This document shows positions 24,950 through 33,862 of a stretch of DNA of 64,000 nt, piece after piece. A program made the position numbers and the translations under genes. The stretch spans positions 2,170,001-2,234,000 of the forward strand of contig NZ_CP071696.1 of NCBI RefSeq assembly GCF_018024495.1, in the 5' to 3' direction. The stretch comes from Agromyces archimandritae (GTDB lineage: Bacteria; Actinomycetota; Actinomycetes; Actinomycetales; Microbacteriaceae). How positions within the stretch are numbered: the stretch's first letter is position 1; each line of letters starts with the position of its first letter. The notes beneath the pieces were generated by a model that saw only the letters and a program-made list of their open reading frames with translations, was not told the origin of the DNA and did not search any database.

Positions 24950-25888
24950 GTGCCGTTCCTGGTGAGGCGCGCCCTGCAGGCCGTCGTCGTGCTCGCGGCC
25001 GCGTTCACCGGCGCGTTCGTGCTCATGCAGGCCCTGCCGGGGGATGCGATCCTCATCAAGTTCGAGAACCCCGAGCTCGGGCTGTCGGCCGCGCAGATCG
25101 CCGAGATCCGCGCCGCATACGGGGCCGACAGCACGCCGATCGAACAGTTCCTGCACACCCTCGCAGGCTTCCTCGCCGGCGACTTCGGGTACTCGATCCA
25201 GTACGGCACGGCCGTGCACGAGCTCATCGGCGAGGCCCTGCCCGGCACCGCGCTGCTCGCAGGCCTCGGCTTCGCGGCCGCCGTCGTGCTCGCGGTCGCC
25301 ATCGCGTTCCTGTCGACGCTCGCGCCGTTCGCGTGGCTCGGGCAGGCGATCCGGGCGCTGCCGGGGCTGTTCGTGTCGGTGCCGGTGTTCTGGCTCGGGA
25401 TCGTGCTCATCCAGGTGTTCTCGTTCCAGCTGAAGCTCGTGCCCCTCATCGGCGCGAGCGGGCCGGAGGCGCTCGTGCTGCCCGTGCTGACGCTGGCCGT
25501 GCCGATCGCGGCGCCCATCGCCCAGGTGCTCGTGCGGGCGATCGACGAGGCCTCGCTGTCGCCGTTCGTCGCCGTCGCCCGCGCCAAGGGCGCCGGGCCC
25601 GCACGGGTGCTCGTCCGAGACGTCGCCCGCAATGCGGCACTGCCCGCGCTCACGATCTCGGGCGTGCTCGTCGGCGAGCTCATCGGCGGCGCCGTCGTCA
25701 CCGAGACCGTCTTCGGCCGGGCCGGCATCGGCCGCCTCACCGAACAGGCGGTGTCGAACCAGGACGTGCCGGTGCTGCAGGCGGTCGTCGTGCTCGCGGC
25801 GGTCGTGTTCGTCGTCGTGAGCCTCGCGGTGGATCTCGTCGCGCCGCTCATCGACCCCAGGCTCACGAGGAAGGCGGTTGCGGCATGA
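24950..25888 (+). CDS. Peptide-type ABC transporter permease (DppB-like)
   Basis: 312 residues from GTG 24950, four bases after the binding-protein stop. Six transmembrane segments are predicted. The first is AVVVLAAAFTGAFVLMQALPG, typical of DppB, and the EAA region appears as VRAIDEASLSPFVAVARAKGAGPARVLVRDVARNAALP. The DppB-type ELIGGAVVTETVFGRAGIGRL follows. It forms half of the membrane channel with the next gene. The stop overlaps the next start as ATGA. Confidence 0.91.
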   Translation: MPFLVRRALQAVVVLAAAFTGAFVLMQALPGDAILIKFENPELGLSAAQIAEIRAAYGADSTPIEQFLHTLAGFLAGDFGYSIQYGTAVHELIGEALPGTALLAGLGFAAAVVLAVAIAFLSTLAPFAWLGQAIRALPGLFVSVPVFWLGIVLIQVFSFQLKLVPLIGASGPEALVLPVLTLAVPIAAPIAQVLVRAIDEASLSPFVAVARAKGAGPARVLVRDVARNAALPALTISGVLVGELIGGAVVTETVFGRAGIGRLTEQAVSNQDVPVLQAVVVLAAVVFVVVSLAVDLVAPLIDPRLTRKAVAA

Positions 25889-26832
25889 CGACCCTGACCG
25901 ACGGCGCGACGAGCGTCGAGACCCGGCCGGGCGAGGCATCGGGGGAGCCGGCCCCGTCGCACGGGCGAACCGGCGGGCCGGGCGGTGACCGGCGCGGCGC
26001 CCGCGCTCGCGCCGCCGCCCGCGGCATCCGCCCCGGCCTGCTGCTGGCCTGGCTCGTCATCGCCCTCGCCCTGCTGTGGGCGCTGGCGCCCGGTCTCTTC
26101 ACGGGAGAGAACCCCATCGCGGGCGTGCCGGCCGAGAAGCTGCAGGCCCCCGGCATCCACCACCCGTTCGGTACGTTCCACCCCTTCGGCACCGATGCGC
26201 TCGGCCGCGACCTGTGGGCGCGCGTCGTGCACGGCGCCGTGCACTCCCTGTCGGGCGCGTTCGTCGCCGTCACCGTGGGCCTGGCCGGCGGGGTCGTCAT
26301 CGGCGTCGTCGCCGGCGCCGTCGGCGGCTGGGCGGACGACGTGCTCATGCGCCTCGTCGACGTGCTGCTGGCGATCCCCGGCCTGCTGCTGGCGCTGTCG
26401 ATCATCATCCTGCTCGGCTTCGGCACCGTGAACGCGGCGATCGCCGTCGGCATCGGATCCATCGCCTCCTTCGCCCGGCTCACCCGCTCCGAGGTCGTGC
26501 GGGTGCGGCGGAGCGACTACGTCGAGGCCGCGTTCGGCTCGGGCGGGCGGGTGCTCACCGTGCTCGCCCGGCATGTGCTGCCGAACTCGCTGACCGCCGT
26601 CATCGGGCTCGCCGCCCTGCAGTTCGGCAGCGCGATCCTCGCGATCTCGACCCTCGGCTTCCTCGGCTACGGGGCACCGCCGCCGACGCCCGAGTGGGGC
26701 CTGCTCATCTCGGAGGGGCGCAACTACATCGCCACGAGCTGGTGGCTGACGCTCTTGCCCGGGCTCGTCGTCGTCGCGGTCGTGCTCGCGGCGAACCGCA
26801 TCAGCCAGTCGATCGGGAGGGGATGGCGATGA
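25885..26832 (+). CDS. Peptide-type ABC transporter permease (DppC-like)
   Basis: 315 residues. A ~45-residue hydrophilic N-terminus is followed by the first membrane helix and the DppC signature HPFGTDALGRDLWARVVHGA. Further helices follow, with the EAA loop VRVRRSDYVEAAFGSGGRVLTVLARHVLPNS. The end reads NYIATSWWLTLLPGLVVVAVVLAANRISQSIGRGWR, as in the family. It pairs with the upstream permease. The stop overlaps the ATPase start as ATGA. Confidence 0.91.
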   Translation: MTTLTDGATSVETRPGEASGEPAPSHGRTGGPGGDRRGARARAAARGIRPGLLLAWLVIALALLWALAPGLFTGENPIAGVPAEKLQAPGIHHPFGTFHPFGTDALGRDLWARVVHGAVHSLSGAFVAVTVGLAGGVVIGVVAGAVGGWADDVLMRLVDVLLAIPGLLLALSIIILLGFGTVNAAIAVGIGSIASFARLTRSEVVRVRRSDYVEAAFGSGGRVLTVLARHVLPNSLTAVIGLAALQFGSAILAISTLGFLGYGAPPPTPEWGLLISEGRNYIATSWWLTLLPGLVVVAVVLAANRISQSIGRGWR

Positions 26833-28460
26833 GCGCGCTGCTGGAACTCGACGGCCTCGCCGTCTCGTACGCGGCACGGGGCGGCGGGCGGCTGCCCGTC
26901 GTGCACGGGGTGTCGGTCGCGGTGGATGCCGGGGAGGTCGTCGCCCTCGTCGGCGAATCGGGGTCGGGCAAGACGACGACGGCCTCGGCCGTCATCGGCC
27001 TCCTGCCGGAGGGCGGGCGGGTGGATGCCGGGCAGATCCGCCTGAACGGCACCGACCTCGCCGGCTGGTCGGAGCGGCGCCTGCGGGCCGTGCGCGGCCG
27101 ACGCATCGGCTACATCCCGCAGGATCCGGTGTCGTCGCTGAACCCCGTGCGCCCGATCGGCGCGCAACTGGCCGACGTGCTGCGCATCCACCGCGCCGCC
27201 GACCGGCCCGCCGCCCGACGTCGGGTCCTCGAACTGCTGGAGCGCGTCGGCATCGACGACCCGGCCCTGCGCGCCCGCCAGTACCCGCACGAGCTGTCCG
27301 GGGGCATGCGGCAGCGGGTCCTCATCGCCGGGGCGGTCGCGCTCGCCCCCGAGCTCATCATCGCCGACGAACCGACGAGCGCCCTCGATGTGACCGTGCA
27401 GCGCCGCATCCTCGACCTCGTCGACGAACTGCGCGCCGAGCACGGCACCGCCGTCCTCTTCGTCACCCACGACCTCGGGGTCGCCGCCGAACGCGCCGAT
27501 CGCATCGCCGTCATGCGCGCCGGCCGCATCGTCGAGGAGGGGCCGGCGGGTCTCGTGCTCGACGGGCCGGCCGACCCGTATACCGGGCAGCTGCTCGCGG
27601 ATGCTCCGGGCCTGGCCGACGTGCCGTTCCGCCCGGTGCCTGCGCCGCTGTACCTGCGGGATGCGTCGGCGGCCCCGGAACCGCCGGCGCTCGCCGTCGA
27701 GGGGCTCGTGAAGGTCTTCGGCGGGCGCGGGCGCGGCGAGCCGTTCCGCGCGGTCGACGACGTCTCCTTCGAGCTGCGCCGCGGCACCACGCACGCCCTC
27801 GTGGGCGAGTCGGGGTCGGGCAAGACGACGACGGCGCGCATCATCACCCGCTTCCAGGCGGCGGATGCCGGCCGCGTCCTCCTCGCCGGCGACGACGTGA
27901 CCGCCCTCGCCGGGGCCGCCAGGCGGGCCTTCCGCCGCCGCGTGCAGCTCGTTTACCAGAACCCGTTCGCCTCGCTCGACCCCCGGCAGACGGTCGCGCA
28001 GATCGTCGCCGAACCCCTCGTGAACTTCGCCGTCGGAGACCGGGCCTCGCGGCGGGATGCCGCGGCCCGCCTCGTCGACAGGGTCGCCCTGCCGGCCGCG
28101 CTGCTCGGCCGGCATCCGCGGGAACTCTCCGGCGGGCAGCGTCAGCGCGTCGCCATCGCCCGCGCGCTCGCGATCGACCCCGAGATCGTCGTCCTCGACG
28201 AAGCCGTCTCGGCCCTCGACGTGACCGTGCAGGCCCGCATCCTCGAACTCCTCGAGGGCCTGCAAGACGAGCTCGGCCTCAGCTACCTCTTCATCTCCCA
28301 CGATCTCGCCGTCGTCAGACGCCTGAGCCACACGGTGTCGGTCATGCGACGCGGTGCGATCGTGGAATCGGGGACGACCGAGCAGGTCTTCTCCGATCCG
28401 CACCACGACTACACCCGGGAACTGCTCGACGCCGTGCCCGGGAGGAAGGCCACCGCATGA
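26829..28460 (+). CDS. Fused double ABC ATPase (DppD-DppF type)
   Basis: 543 residues, two complete ATPase domains in one chain. Domain 1 (about 1-255) has Walker A GESGSGKTT, signature LSGGMRQR and Walker B LIIADEPTSALD. Domain 2 (about 275-540) has the same Walker A, signature LSGGQRQR and IVVLDEAVSALD, where Ala replaces the usual Pro of DEPVSALD. The start is set at 26829, eight bases after GGGAGG and overlapping the permease stop; an in-frame ATG at 26823 is too close to the ribosome site. The protein powers import through the two permeases. Fusion removes the need for separate D and F subunits. Confidence 0.92.
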   Translation: MSALLELDGLAVSYAARGGGRLPVVHGVSVAVDAGEVVALVGESGSGKTTTASAVIGLLPEGGRVDAGQIRLNGTDLAGWSERRLRAVRGRRIGYIPQDPVSSLNPVRPIGAQLADVLRIHRAADRPAARRRVLELLERVGIDDPALRARQYPHELSGGMRQRVLIAGAVALAPELIIADEPTSALDVTVQRRILDLVDELRAEHGTAVLFVTHDLGVAAERADRIAVMRAGRIVEEGPAGLVLDGPADPYTGQLLADAPGLADVPFRPVPAPLYLRDASAAPEPPALAVEGLVKVFGGRGRGEPFRAVDDVSFELRRGTTHALVGESGSGKTTTARIITRFQAADAGRVLLAGDDVTALAGAARRAFRRRVQLVYQNPFASLDPRQTVAQIVAEPLVNFAVGDRASRRDAAARLVDRVALPAALLGRHPRELSGGQRQRVAIARALAIDPEIVVLDEAVSALDVTVQARILELLEGLQDELGLSYLFISHDLAVVRRLSHTVSVMRRGAIVESGTTEQVFSDPHHDYTRELLDAVPGRKATA

Positions 28461-29497
28461 CCCGCATCGGATTCTTCACCCGCCTGCTCGACGACGCCCC
28501 GCCCGCCGAGCGCTACCGCATCGCCCTCGAGCAGATCGTGCACGCCGAACGGCACGGGTTCGCCTCGGCCTGGGTGGCGCAGCACCACTTCCACGAGGCC
28601 GAGGGCGGGCTGCCGTCGCCGTTCGTGCTGCTGGCCGCGGCCGCCGCCCGCACCACGGCGATCCGCCTCGGCACCGGCGTCGTGACGCTGCCCCTCGAAG
28701 ACCCGGTGCGGGTCGCCGAGGACGCCGTCGTGCTCGACCTCCTCTCGGGCGGACGCGTCGAGCTCGGGCTCGGGTCCGGATCCACCCCCGCCTCGTTCCG
28801 CGCCTTCGGGCAGGAGCACGCCGACCGCGGCCCCGTCTTCGGGCGGAAGACCGACGAACTCGTCGCCGCGCTCGCCGGCGGAACCCTCGGCGACGACGCG
28901 AACCGCCTGCACCCGCCGGGCCGCGGCCTGCTCGGCCGCATCTGGCAGGCCACGTTCTCGCCGTTCGGCGGCACGCGCGCCGGGCAGGCCGGCCACGGTC
29001 TCATGCTCTCCCGCACGCAGCCGCGGGGTGCGGATGCCGTGGGCCGGCCCCTCTCCGAGGTGCAGCAACCCGTGGTCGACGCCTATCTCGAAGCCCTGCC
29101 CGGCGGTGTGCCGCCGCGGGTGCTCGCCTCGCGCACCCTCTTCGTCGCCGACGACCGCGACGAGGCGCGCCGCTTCGCCGAACGCGGGCTGCGCCGCGCC
29201 GCCGCATCCTTCGCCCGCATGGGCCAGCTGCCCGCCGGCGACTCGCTCGATGACCTCATCGCCGCCTTCGACACCCACGTCGGCACCCCCGAGGACGTCA
29301 TCGAGTCCCTCTCGCGCGACACCGTCGCCAGCTCCGCAACCGAGGTCGCATTCCAGGTGCACTCGGTCGACCCGCCGCACGAACTCGTGCTGCGCTCGAT
29401 CGAGCTCATCGCGAGCGAGGTCGCGCCGGCGCTCGGGTGGGCGGTCGCGGGCGCCGACCCGGCATCCACCCGAACCCTCGAAAGGACCTCGCTATGA
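28457..29497 (+). CDS. Luciferase-like FMN-dependent monooxygenase, KPN_01858 family
   Basis: 346 residues. It matches the KPN_01858 subgroup along its length: TRIGFFTRLLDDAPPAERYR, WVAQHHFHEAEGGLPSPFV, LGTGVVTLPLEDPVRVAEDA, LSGGRVELGLGSGSTPASF, RIWQATFSPFGG and MLSRTQPR. It is a second flavin monooxygenase, distinct from the NtaA-like enzyme upstream, so the pathway probably has two flavin-dependent steps. Both ends overlap neighbours as ATGA. The reaction is not known. Confidence 0.88.
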   Translation: MTRIGFFTRLLDDAPPAERYRIALEQIVHAERHGFASAWVAQHHFHEAEGGLPSPFVLLAAAAARTTAIRLGTGVVTLPLEDPVRVAEDAVVLDLLSGGRVELGLGSGSTPASFRAFGQEHADRGPVFGRKTDELVAALAGGTLGDDANRLHPPGRGLLGRIWQATFSPFGGTRAGQAGHGLMLSRTQPRGADAVGRPLSEVQQPVVDAYLEALPGGVPPRVLASRTLFVADDRDEARRFAERGLRRAAASFARMGQLPAGDSLDDLIAAFDTHVGTPEDVIESLSRDTVASSATEVAFQVHSVDPPHELVLRSIELIASEVAPALGWAVAGADPASTRTLERTSL

Positions 29498-30075
29498 CCG
29501 ACGTCATCGACCGCCTCGCCGGCATCCGCCCGGGCGACCGGCTCGACGCACTCCGGCGGCACCGCCCCGTCACCCGCGAACAGGCCGAGGCCTCGTACGA
29601 GGCGCTGTTCGGCCCGGGCGCACACGGCACCGTCACCCGCGACGAGCGGTTCGCCGTCGCCGCGTTCGTCGCCTCCCTGCACACCGACGAGACCGCCGCC
29701 CGGCACTATGCGGAGCCGCTGGATGCCGCGCTCGCCGCCCGCATCGCGGCGCTCGCCGCCGAGGCGCGCACCACGGGGCCGTACGGCGACCACCCCGCCG
29801 GGCCGCTCGCCGCCGAGAGCGAACCCGGCATCCGCTTCGCCCTCGACGCGACGGCCGTCGAAGCCCTCGGGCCGCGCCTGGCCGCAGCCCTCGAACACGC
29901 GCATCTGCTCGTGTTCCGCCCCCGCGAGTCCTCGCCCGAGGCGCTCGCCGCGCTCGCCGCCGCCGGATGGAGCACCGACGGCATCGTCACCCTCTCCCAG
30001 CTCGTGTCGTTCCTCGCGTTCCAGCTGCGCGTCGTCGCCGGGCTCCGACTGCTCGCCGCCGAGGAGGCCGCATGA
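29494..30075 (+). CDS. CMD-domain protein, Avi_7170 family
   Basis: 193 residues. It belongs to the carboxymuconolactone decarboxylase/AhpD superfamily by position and by the pattern DVIDRLAGIRPGDRLDALRRHRPVTREQAEASY and FAVAAFVASLH. The usual CxxC redox pair is absent here. The C-terminal half (STDGIVTLSQLVSFLAFQLRVVAGLRLL) resembles the helix that follows in two-domain relatives. It is co-translated with the next gene, which does keep the cysteines, so the two may work as a pair. Catalytic role unknown. Confidence 0.82.
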   Translation: MTDVIDRLAGIRPGDRLDALRRHRPVTREQAEASYEALFGPGAHGTVTRDERFAVAAFVASLHTDETAARHYAEPLDAALAARIAALAAEARTTGPYGDHPAGPLAAESEPGIRFALDATAVEALGPRLAAALEHAHLLVFRPRESSPEALAALAAAGWSTDGIVTLSQLVSFLAFQLRVVAGLRLLAAEEAA

Positions 30076-30731
30076 CCGACACCGCCATCACCACGGGCAC
30101 CGCCCACCCGTCCGCGCCGGACGCCGCCGCCCGCGTCCTCCGTTACGACACTGACGACGTGCCGCGCGCCTTCACGCAGGACGAGCTCGGCTGGCGGCCG
30201 TGGCTCGAACCGGCCGATGAGGACGCGCTCACCGAGGAGCAGTGGGAAGGCCTCGTCGACCGATCCCGCGCGAAGAGCGACTATTTCCGGCTGCTCGTGC
30301 GCGACCCGGCGATCCTGCGGGCGCGCACGCTCACCGACAAGGACGTCTTCTACAACGCCGGCGACGGACTGCCCCGCGCCGAGCGCGAACTCGCGGCCGC
30401 GGCGACCAGCCGCGTCAACGGCTGCATCTTCTGCGCCTCGGTGCACGCGCGCTTCGCAAGCCACCGCTCGAAGCGGCCCGACGATGTGCAGCGTCTGCTC
30501 GACACGGGCGTCGGCGGCGAACAGGACGCCCGCTGGCGCGCCGTGATCGACGCCGCGGCCGCGCTCGCGGCGACCCCGCCGCGCCTGAACGCCGGCCACC
30601 TCGCCGCGCTCACCGCGGCGGGCTTCGACGAGCAGGCGGTCGCCGACGTCATCCACTCGTCGGCCTTCTTCAACTGGGCCAACCGCCTCATGCTCTCCCT
30701 CGGCGAGCCCGTCGCCCCGGCCGCCGACTGA
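30072..30731 (+). CDS. Alkylhydroperoxidase-domain protein, Avi_7169 family
   Basis: 219 residues. The AhpD-like active site is visible as NGCIFCASVHA, with the CxxC pair and a following His, near residues 118-128. The N-terminal part (FTQDELGWRPWLEPADEDALTEEQWEGL) is typical of the Avi_7169 group. Such proteins can reduce peroxides via the cysteine pair, which fits a role in removing by-products of flavin monooxygenases; this is inference. It is the last gene of the nine-gene operon, and a strong hairpin follows 29 bp later. Confidence 0.87.
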   Translation: MTDTAITTGTAHPSAPDAAARVLRYDTDDVPRAFTQDELGWRPWLEPADEDALTEEQWEGLVDRSRAKSDYFRLLVRDPAILRARTLTDKDVFYNAGDGLPRAERELAAAATSRVNGCIFCASVHARFASHRSKRPDDVQRLLDTGVGGEQDARWRAVIDAAAALAATPPRLNAGHLAALTAAGFDEQAVADVIHSSAFFNWANRLMLSLGEPVAPAAD

Positions 30732-30759
30732 CCCGGCCCGCGCCCGCCCCTGCAGAGCC

Positions 30760-30819
30760 GTGAGTGGACAAGTATGCAGGGTGCGGATGCCCCCGCACCC
30801 TGCATACCTGTCCACTCAC
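30760..30819. terminator. Long hairpin ending the nine-gene operon
   Basis: Arms 30760-30786 and 30793-30819 are 27-bp inverted repeats with one mismatch (GTGAGTGGACAAGTATGCAG against GTGAGTGGACAGGTATGCAG, then GGTGCGG) around a 6-nt loop ATGCCC. It lies between convergent genes and could end transcripts from both sides. Its length and lower GC than the surroundings also fit a small palindromic element. Confidence 0.72.
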
Positions 30820-30882
30820 CGGGGCGGGCGAGCGCCCGGGCGGGCGAGCGCGGGGCGGGCGGGCGCCCGGGCGGACGGCGCC

Positions 30883-31464
30883 TTACTGCGGGTACGGCGT
30901 CTCGCCGCGGGCGAGCATGCCGACGAGCCGCTCGATGCGGCGGGCGCGGGTCGGCTCGGTGGCGGCGGTCGTGACGCGGTGCAGCACGGCGTAGCGGTTC
31001 TGGCCGCTCAGGCGCCCGAAGGTCTCCGTCGCCGCCGGGGAGGCGGCCAGGGCGGCGGCGAGGTCGGGCGGCACCTCTGAGAGCGTCGAGGCGCCGTAGG
31101 CGCGGTCCCAGCGGCCGTCGGCCTTGGCGAGGGCGATCTCGGCGTGGCCGCGCTCGCGCATCCGCCCCTCCGCGATGAGGCGTTCGACGCGGTCGACGTT
31201 CCGCAGGGACCAGATGCTGCGGCGGCGCCTCGGCGTGAAGCGCTGCCGCACGACCGCGTCGTCGATCGACTTCATCTGCCCGTCGATCCATCCGCTGCAG
31301 AGGGCCTCCTCGACCGCTTCGACGTACGCCAGGCTCGTCGCCGCCTCCTTGCCCTTCTTCACGAGCAGCAGCCACACCCCGTCGGAGGCGTCTTCGTTCG
31401 CGTCGAGCCAGGCCCGCCACGCCGCACGGTCGGCGACGACGAGCACTTCGGGTTCCTCGGTCAT
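30883..31464 (-). CDS. YdeI/OmdA-like protein
   Basis: 193 residues. The pattern AWRAWLDANEDASDGVWLLL, then EALCSGWIDGQMKSIDDAVVRQRFTPRRRRSIWS, is characteristic of the YdeI/OmpD-associated family. The C-terminal half carries the second family segment (DLAAALAASPAATETFGRLSGQNRYAVLHRV). No signal peptide. Functions suggested elsewhere include envelope stress and peptide resistance, but the biochemical role is unclear. It lies 9 bp after the DUF998-like gene on the same strand and may be co-transcribed with it. Confidence 0.85.
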   Translation of the reverse strand: MTEEPEVLVVADRAAWRAWLDANEDASDGVWLLLVKKGKEAATSLAYVEAVEEALCSGWIDGQMKSIDDAVVRQRFTPRRRRSIWSLRNVDRVERLIAEGRMRERGHAEIALAKADGRWDRAYGASTLSEVPPDLAAALAASPAATETFGRLSGQNRYAVLHRVTTAATEPTRARRIERLVGMLARGETPYPQ

Positions 31465-31473
31465 GGCGCGAGC

Positions 31474-32586
31474 CTACGGCCCGGCGTGCTCGCGATCCTT
31501 CGCCGAGGCCGTGATGTTGCGGATGAACACGATGAGCCAGGTGAAGATCAGCGCCGAAGCGATGAGCTCCACCGCGGTCAGGTTGTAATAGCCGAACGGG
31601 ATGAACAGCAGCGCCGACACCGCGATGATCACGAGGAACCCGTACCCGGCGATGAGGAACGCGTTCGGGAAGCCCGGCAGCAGCCACCTGAGCCCGACGA
31701 CGAGGGCGACGTAGACGAGCACCATGCCGGTCGCGAAGGTGTTGTGCACCGGCTCCGACAGATCCACCGGCACGAGGCCGACCCCGATCAGGCACACGCC
31801 GATCGCGATCAGCGCCCACGTCGTCAGGCGGATGCCGCGTGCCGTCGCGGGCCCGCGGCCGCGGCCCCACTCGTCGAGTTCGCCGCCGATGAAGCGCGCG
31901 AGGGTCGTCAGGATGATGCCGCCGAGCACCACGGTGACCGTGAACGAGTACCCGGAGAAGCCGCGGGCGATGCCGAGCGCGGAGATGTTCGCCTCCCACC
32001 AGTGCGGGTCGTCGGCGTTCAGCATGCTCGTGAGCACGCCGCCGACGAGGAAGACGGCGAGCAGGTTCGCCACGCTCGCCGCGTCGATGGCGGATGCTGA
32101 GAGGTACCCGTAGTAGGCGGTCACGGCGCCGACGCCGCCGGCGATGAGGGCCGACGGCAGCGTGTACAGGGTCGCTCCGATGAACGCCTCCTGCAGCACG
32201 AAGAACACACCCGTCGCGAGCATGACGACGAGGGCGGCGTGCGTGAGCGTCAGCGCGGTGACGTCGAGGATGCGCGCCGGCCGGCCCGTGCGCTGCGCGT
32301 ATCGGCTGCCGCCCGAGCGGCCCTGCACGAGATAGCCGGCGACGAATCCGGCCGCCGACAGCAGCGCGCCGCCGATCGCGACGTACTCGCCGAGCGAATC
32401 GATGCCGCTGAGCGGCAGGCGCCGGCCCCAGGCGACGGCGAGGCCGCCGAGGAAGCCGAGCGCGGCCGCGACGGCGCCGGCGATGAGCGCCCCGGCTTCG
32501 ACGCGGGACGCGGACTGCACGGTGCGGCGCACGACGGCGAGCGGTTCGACGGTGCGGATGCGTCGCCGGTGTTCAGATTCCTCCAC
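31474..32586 (-). CDS. Multi-pass membrane protein, DUF998-like
   Basis: 370 residues from GTG 32586 (the sequence reads GTGGAGGAATCT). After a basic cytoplasmic start, about nine hydrophobic segments are spaced through the protein. GFSGYSFTVTVVLGGIILTTLARFIGGE and LVPVDLSEPVHNTFATGMVL resemble DUF998 proteins. The C-terminus is short and charged (KDREHAGP). Function unknown. The mild similarity to DUF998 is the only family link I can offer. Confidence 0.68.
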   Translation of the reverse strand: MEESEHRRRIRTVEPLAVVRRTVQSASRVEAGALIAGAVAAALGFLGGLAVAWGRRLPLSGIDSLGEYVAIGGALLSAAGFVAGYLVQGRSGGSRYAQRTGRPARILDVTALTLTHAALVVMLATGVFFVLQEAFIGATLYTLPSALIAGGVGAVTAYYGYLSASAIDAASVANLLAVFLVGGVLTSMLNADDPHWWEANISALGIARGFSGYSFTVTVVLGGIILTTLARFIGGELDEWGRGRGPATARGIRLTTWALIAIGVCLIGVGLVPVDLSEPVHNTFATGMVLVYVALVVGLRWLLPGFPNAFLIAGYGFLVIIAVSALLFIPFGYYNLTAVELIASALIFTWLIVFIRNITASAKDREHAGP

Positions 32587-32660
32587 CCGATCCCCCTCGG
32601 CGGGAGTCTATCGAGCGACGCCGAGCGGCTTCCCGGGTGTGGATTCCGCAGCGCTCCCGA

Positions 32661-33746
32661 TCAGCGGATCGCGTCGACGACGGCGCGCACGCGCTCGGCC
32701 ATGCCCTCCGAGAGGGGTGCCGATCCGGCATCCGCCGCGGCCTGCTGCTGCCCCTCTGCGGACGCAGCCCACTCGAGGTAGGCGCGCACGAGTTCGCCCT
32801 CGTCGGGGTCGGCGTACTCGCGGCAGGCGATGACGTAGCTGACGAGCACGAGCGGGTAGACCTCGCCCTCGCTGGCGTCGCGCTGCACGTCGACGACGAG
32901 GTCGTCGTCGGCGCGGCCCGCCTCCATGGGGGAGGCGTCGATGATCGCGGCGGCCGAGTCCGCGGTCGGGGCGACGAATCCGTCGCCGACGGCGAGCGAG
33001 GCGACGTCGAGGCCGACGGCGCGGGATGCGTCGACGTAGCCGATGACGCCGACCCCGTCGCGGATGACGGCGGCGATGCCGGAGTTGCCCTGCGCGGCTT
33101 CGCCGTTGGAGACGGGGAAGGCGTCGGCGGGCTCGTGCGGCCACGCCTCGGGTGCGGCGTCGGCGAGGTATTCGGTGAAGTTGCGGGTGGTGCCGGAGTC
33201 GTCGGAGCGGTGCACGGCCGAGATGCGGAGCTCGGGCAGGTCGGCGTCGGGGTTCAGGGCGGCCAGGGCCGGGTCGTTCCAGTATTCGATGTCGCCGGTG
33301 AAGATGCCGGCGACGGCGGCCGCGTCGAGGCGCAGCTCGTCGACGCCGGGCACGTGGTACGCGAGCGCTATGGGGGAGAGGTACAGCGGCAGGTTCACGG
33401 CGCCCGCCCCGCCGCGGCAGCGGGCGAGCTCGCCCTCCTGCTCCTTCGCGGAGAGCGCGGAGTCGCTGCCGGCGTAGCCGACGGCGCCGACGAGGAACTG
33501 CTCGCGGCCGGCGCCGGAACCCGCGGGGTCGTAGTTCACGGTGACGCGGGCGTTCTGCCGCTGGAAGCCGGCGATCCACGCGTCCTGCGCGGCGCCCTGC
33601 GCCGAGGAGCCGGCCCCGTCGAGCGTGCCTTCGAGTTCGCTCCACTGATCGCCCTGCTCGTTGACGGCGCAGCCGGCGAGCAGCAGGGTCGCCGCGACTG
33701 CGGCGAGGGCGGAACGTGTGCGGGCGGAACGACGGGCGCGAGACAC
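32661..33746 (-). CDS. pstS: PstS-like phosphate ABC transporter binding lipoprotein
   Basis: 361 residues from GTG 33746. Signal peptide with lipobox LLLAGC near residue 22. The mature part shows phosphate-binding features: VNYDPAGSGAGREQFLVG (anion-binding loop), YAGSDSALSAKE, VDELRLDAAAVAGIFTGDIEYWNDPALAALNP, and HRSDDSGTTRNFTEYL, all typical of PstS. The pstC, pstA and pstB genes are not in the window, so this gene is isolated; they may lie elsewhere or beyond the edge. No Pho-box was identified upstream. Confidence 0.88.
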   Translation of the reverse strand: MSRARRSARTRSALAAVAATLLLAGCAVNEQGDQWSELEGTLDGAGSSAQGAAQDAWIAGFQRQNARVTVNYDPAGSGAGREQFLVGAVGYAGSDSALSAKEQEGELARCRGGAGAVNLPLYLSPIALAYHVPGVDELRLDAAAVAGIFTGDIEYWNDPALAALNPDADLPELRISAVHRSDDSGTTRNFTEYLADAAPEAWPHEPADAFPVSNGEAAQGNSGIAAVIRDGVGVIGYVDASRAVGLDVASLAVGDGFVAPTADSAAAIIDASPMEAGRADDDLVVDVQRDASEGEVYPLVLVSYVIACREYADPDEGELVRAYLEWAASAEGQQQAAADAGSAPLSEGMAERVRAVVDAIR

Positions 33747-33862
33747 CCCGTCATCGTAACCGAGGGCCCCGAGTGGATGCCGGGCGCCCGCCCGCGCCCG
33801 CCGGGCGATGGACGCGGTGCGCGCCCCCCGCCCGGGGTGCGCGGCGGCATCCGCACGCGCGT

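Noticed and set aside
22327..26877. Very long open frame on the minus strand across the ABC transporter genes
   Set aside because: High GC makes antisense frames long by chance; composition (Arg, Asp, Gly, Val without domain motifs) is that of a shadow, and the sense frames contain full domain signatures.
23326..30731. Ordinary dipeptide (Dpp) transporter
   Set aside because: The binding protein and coupled flavin enzymes belong to specific subgroups not linked with dipeptide uptake.
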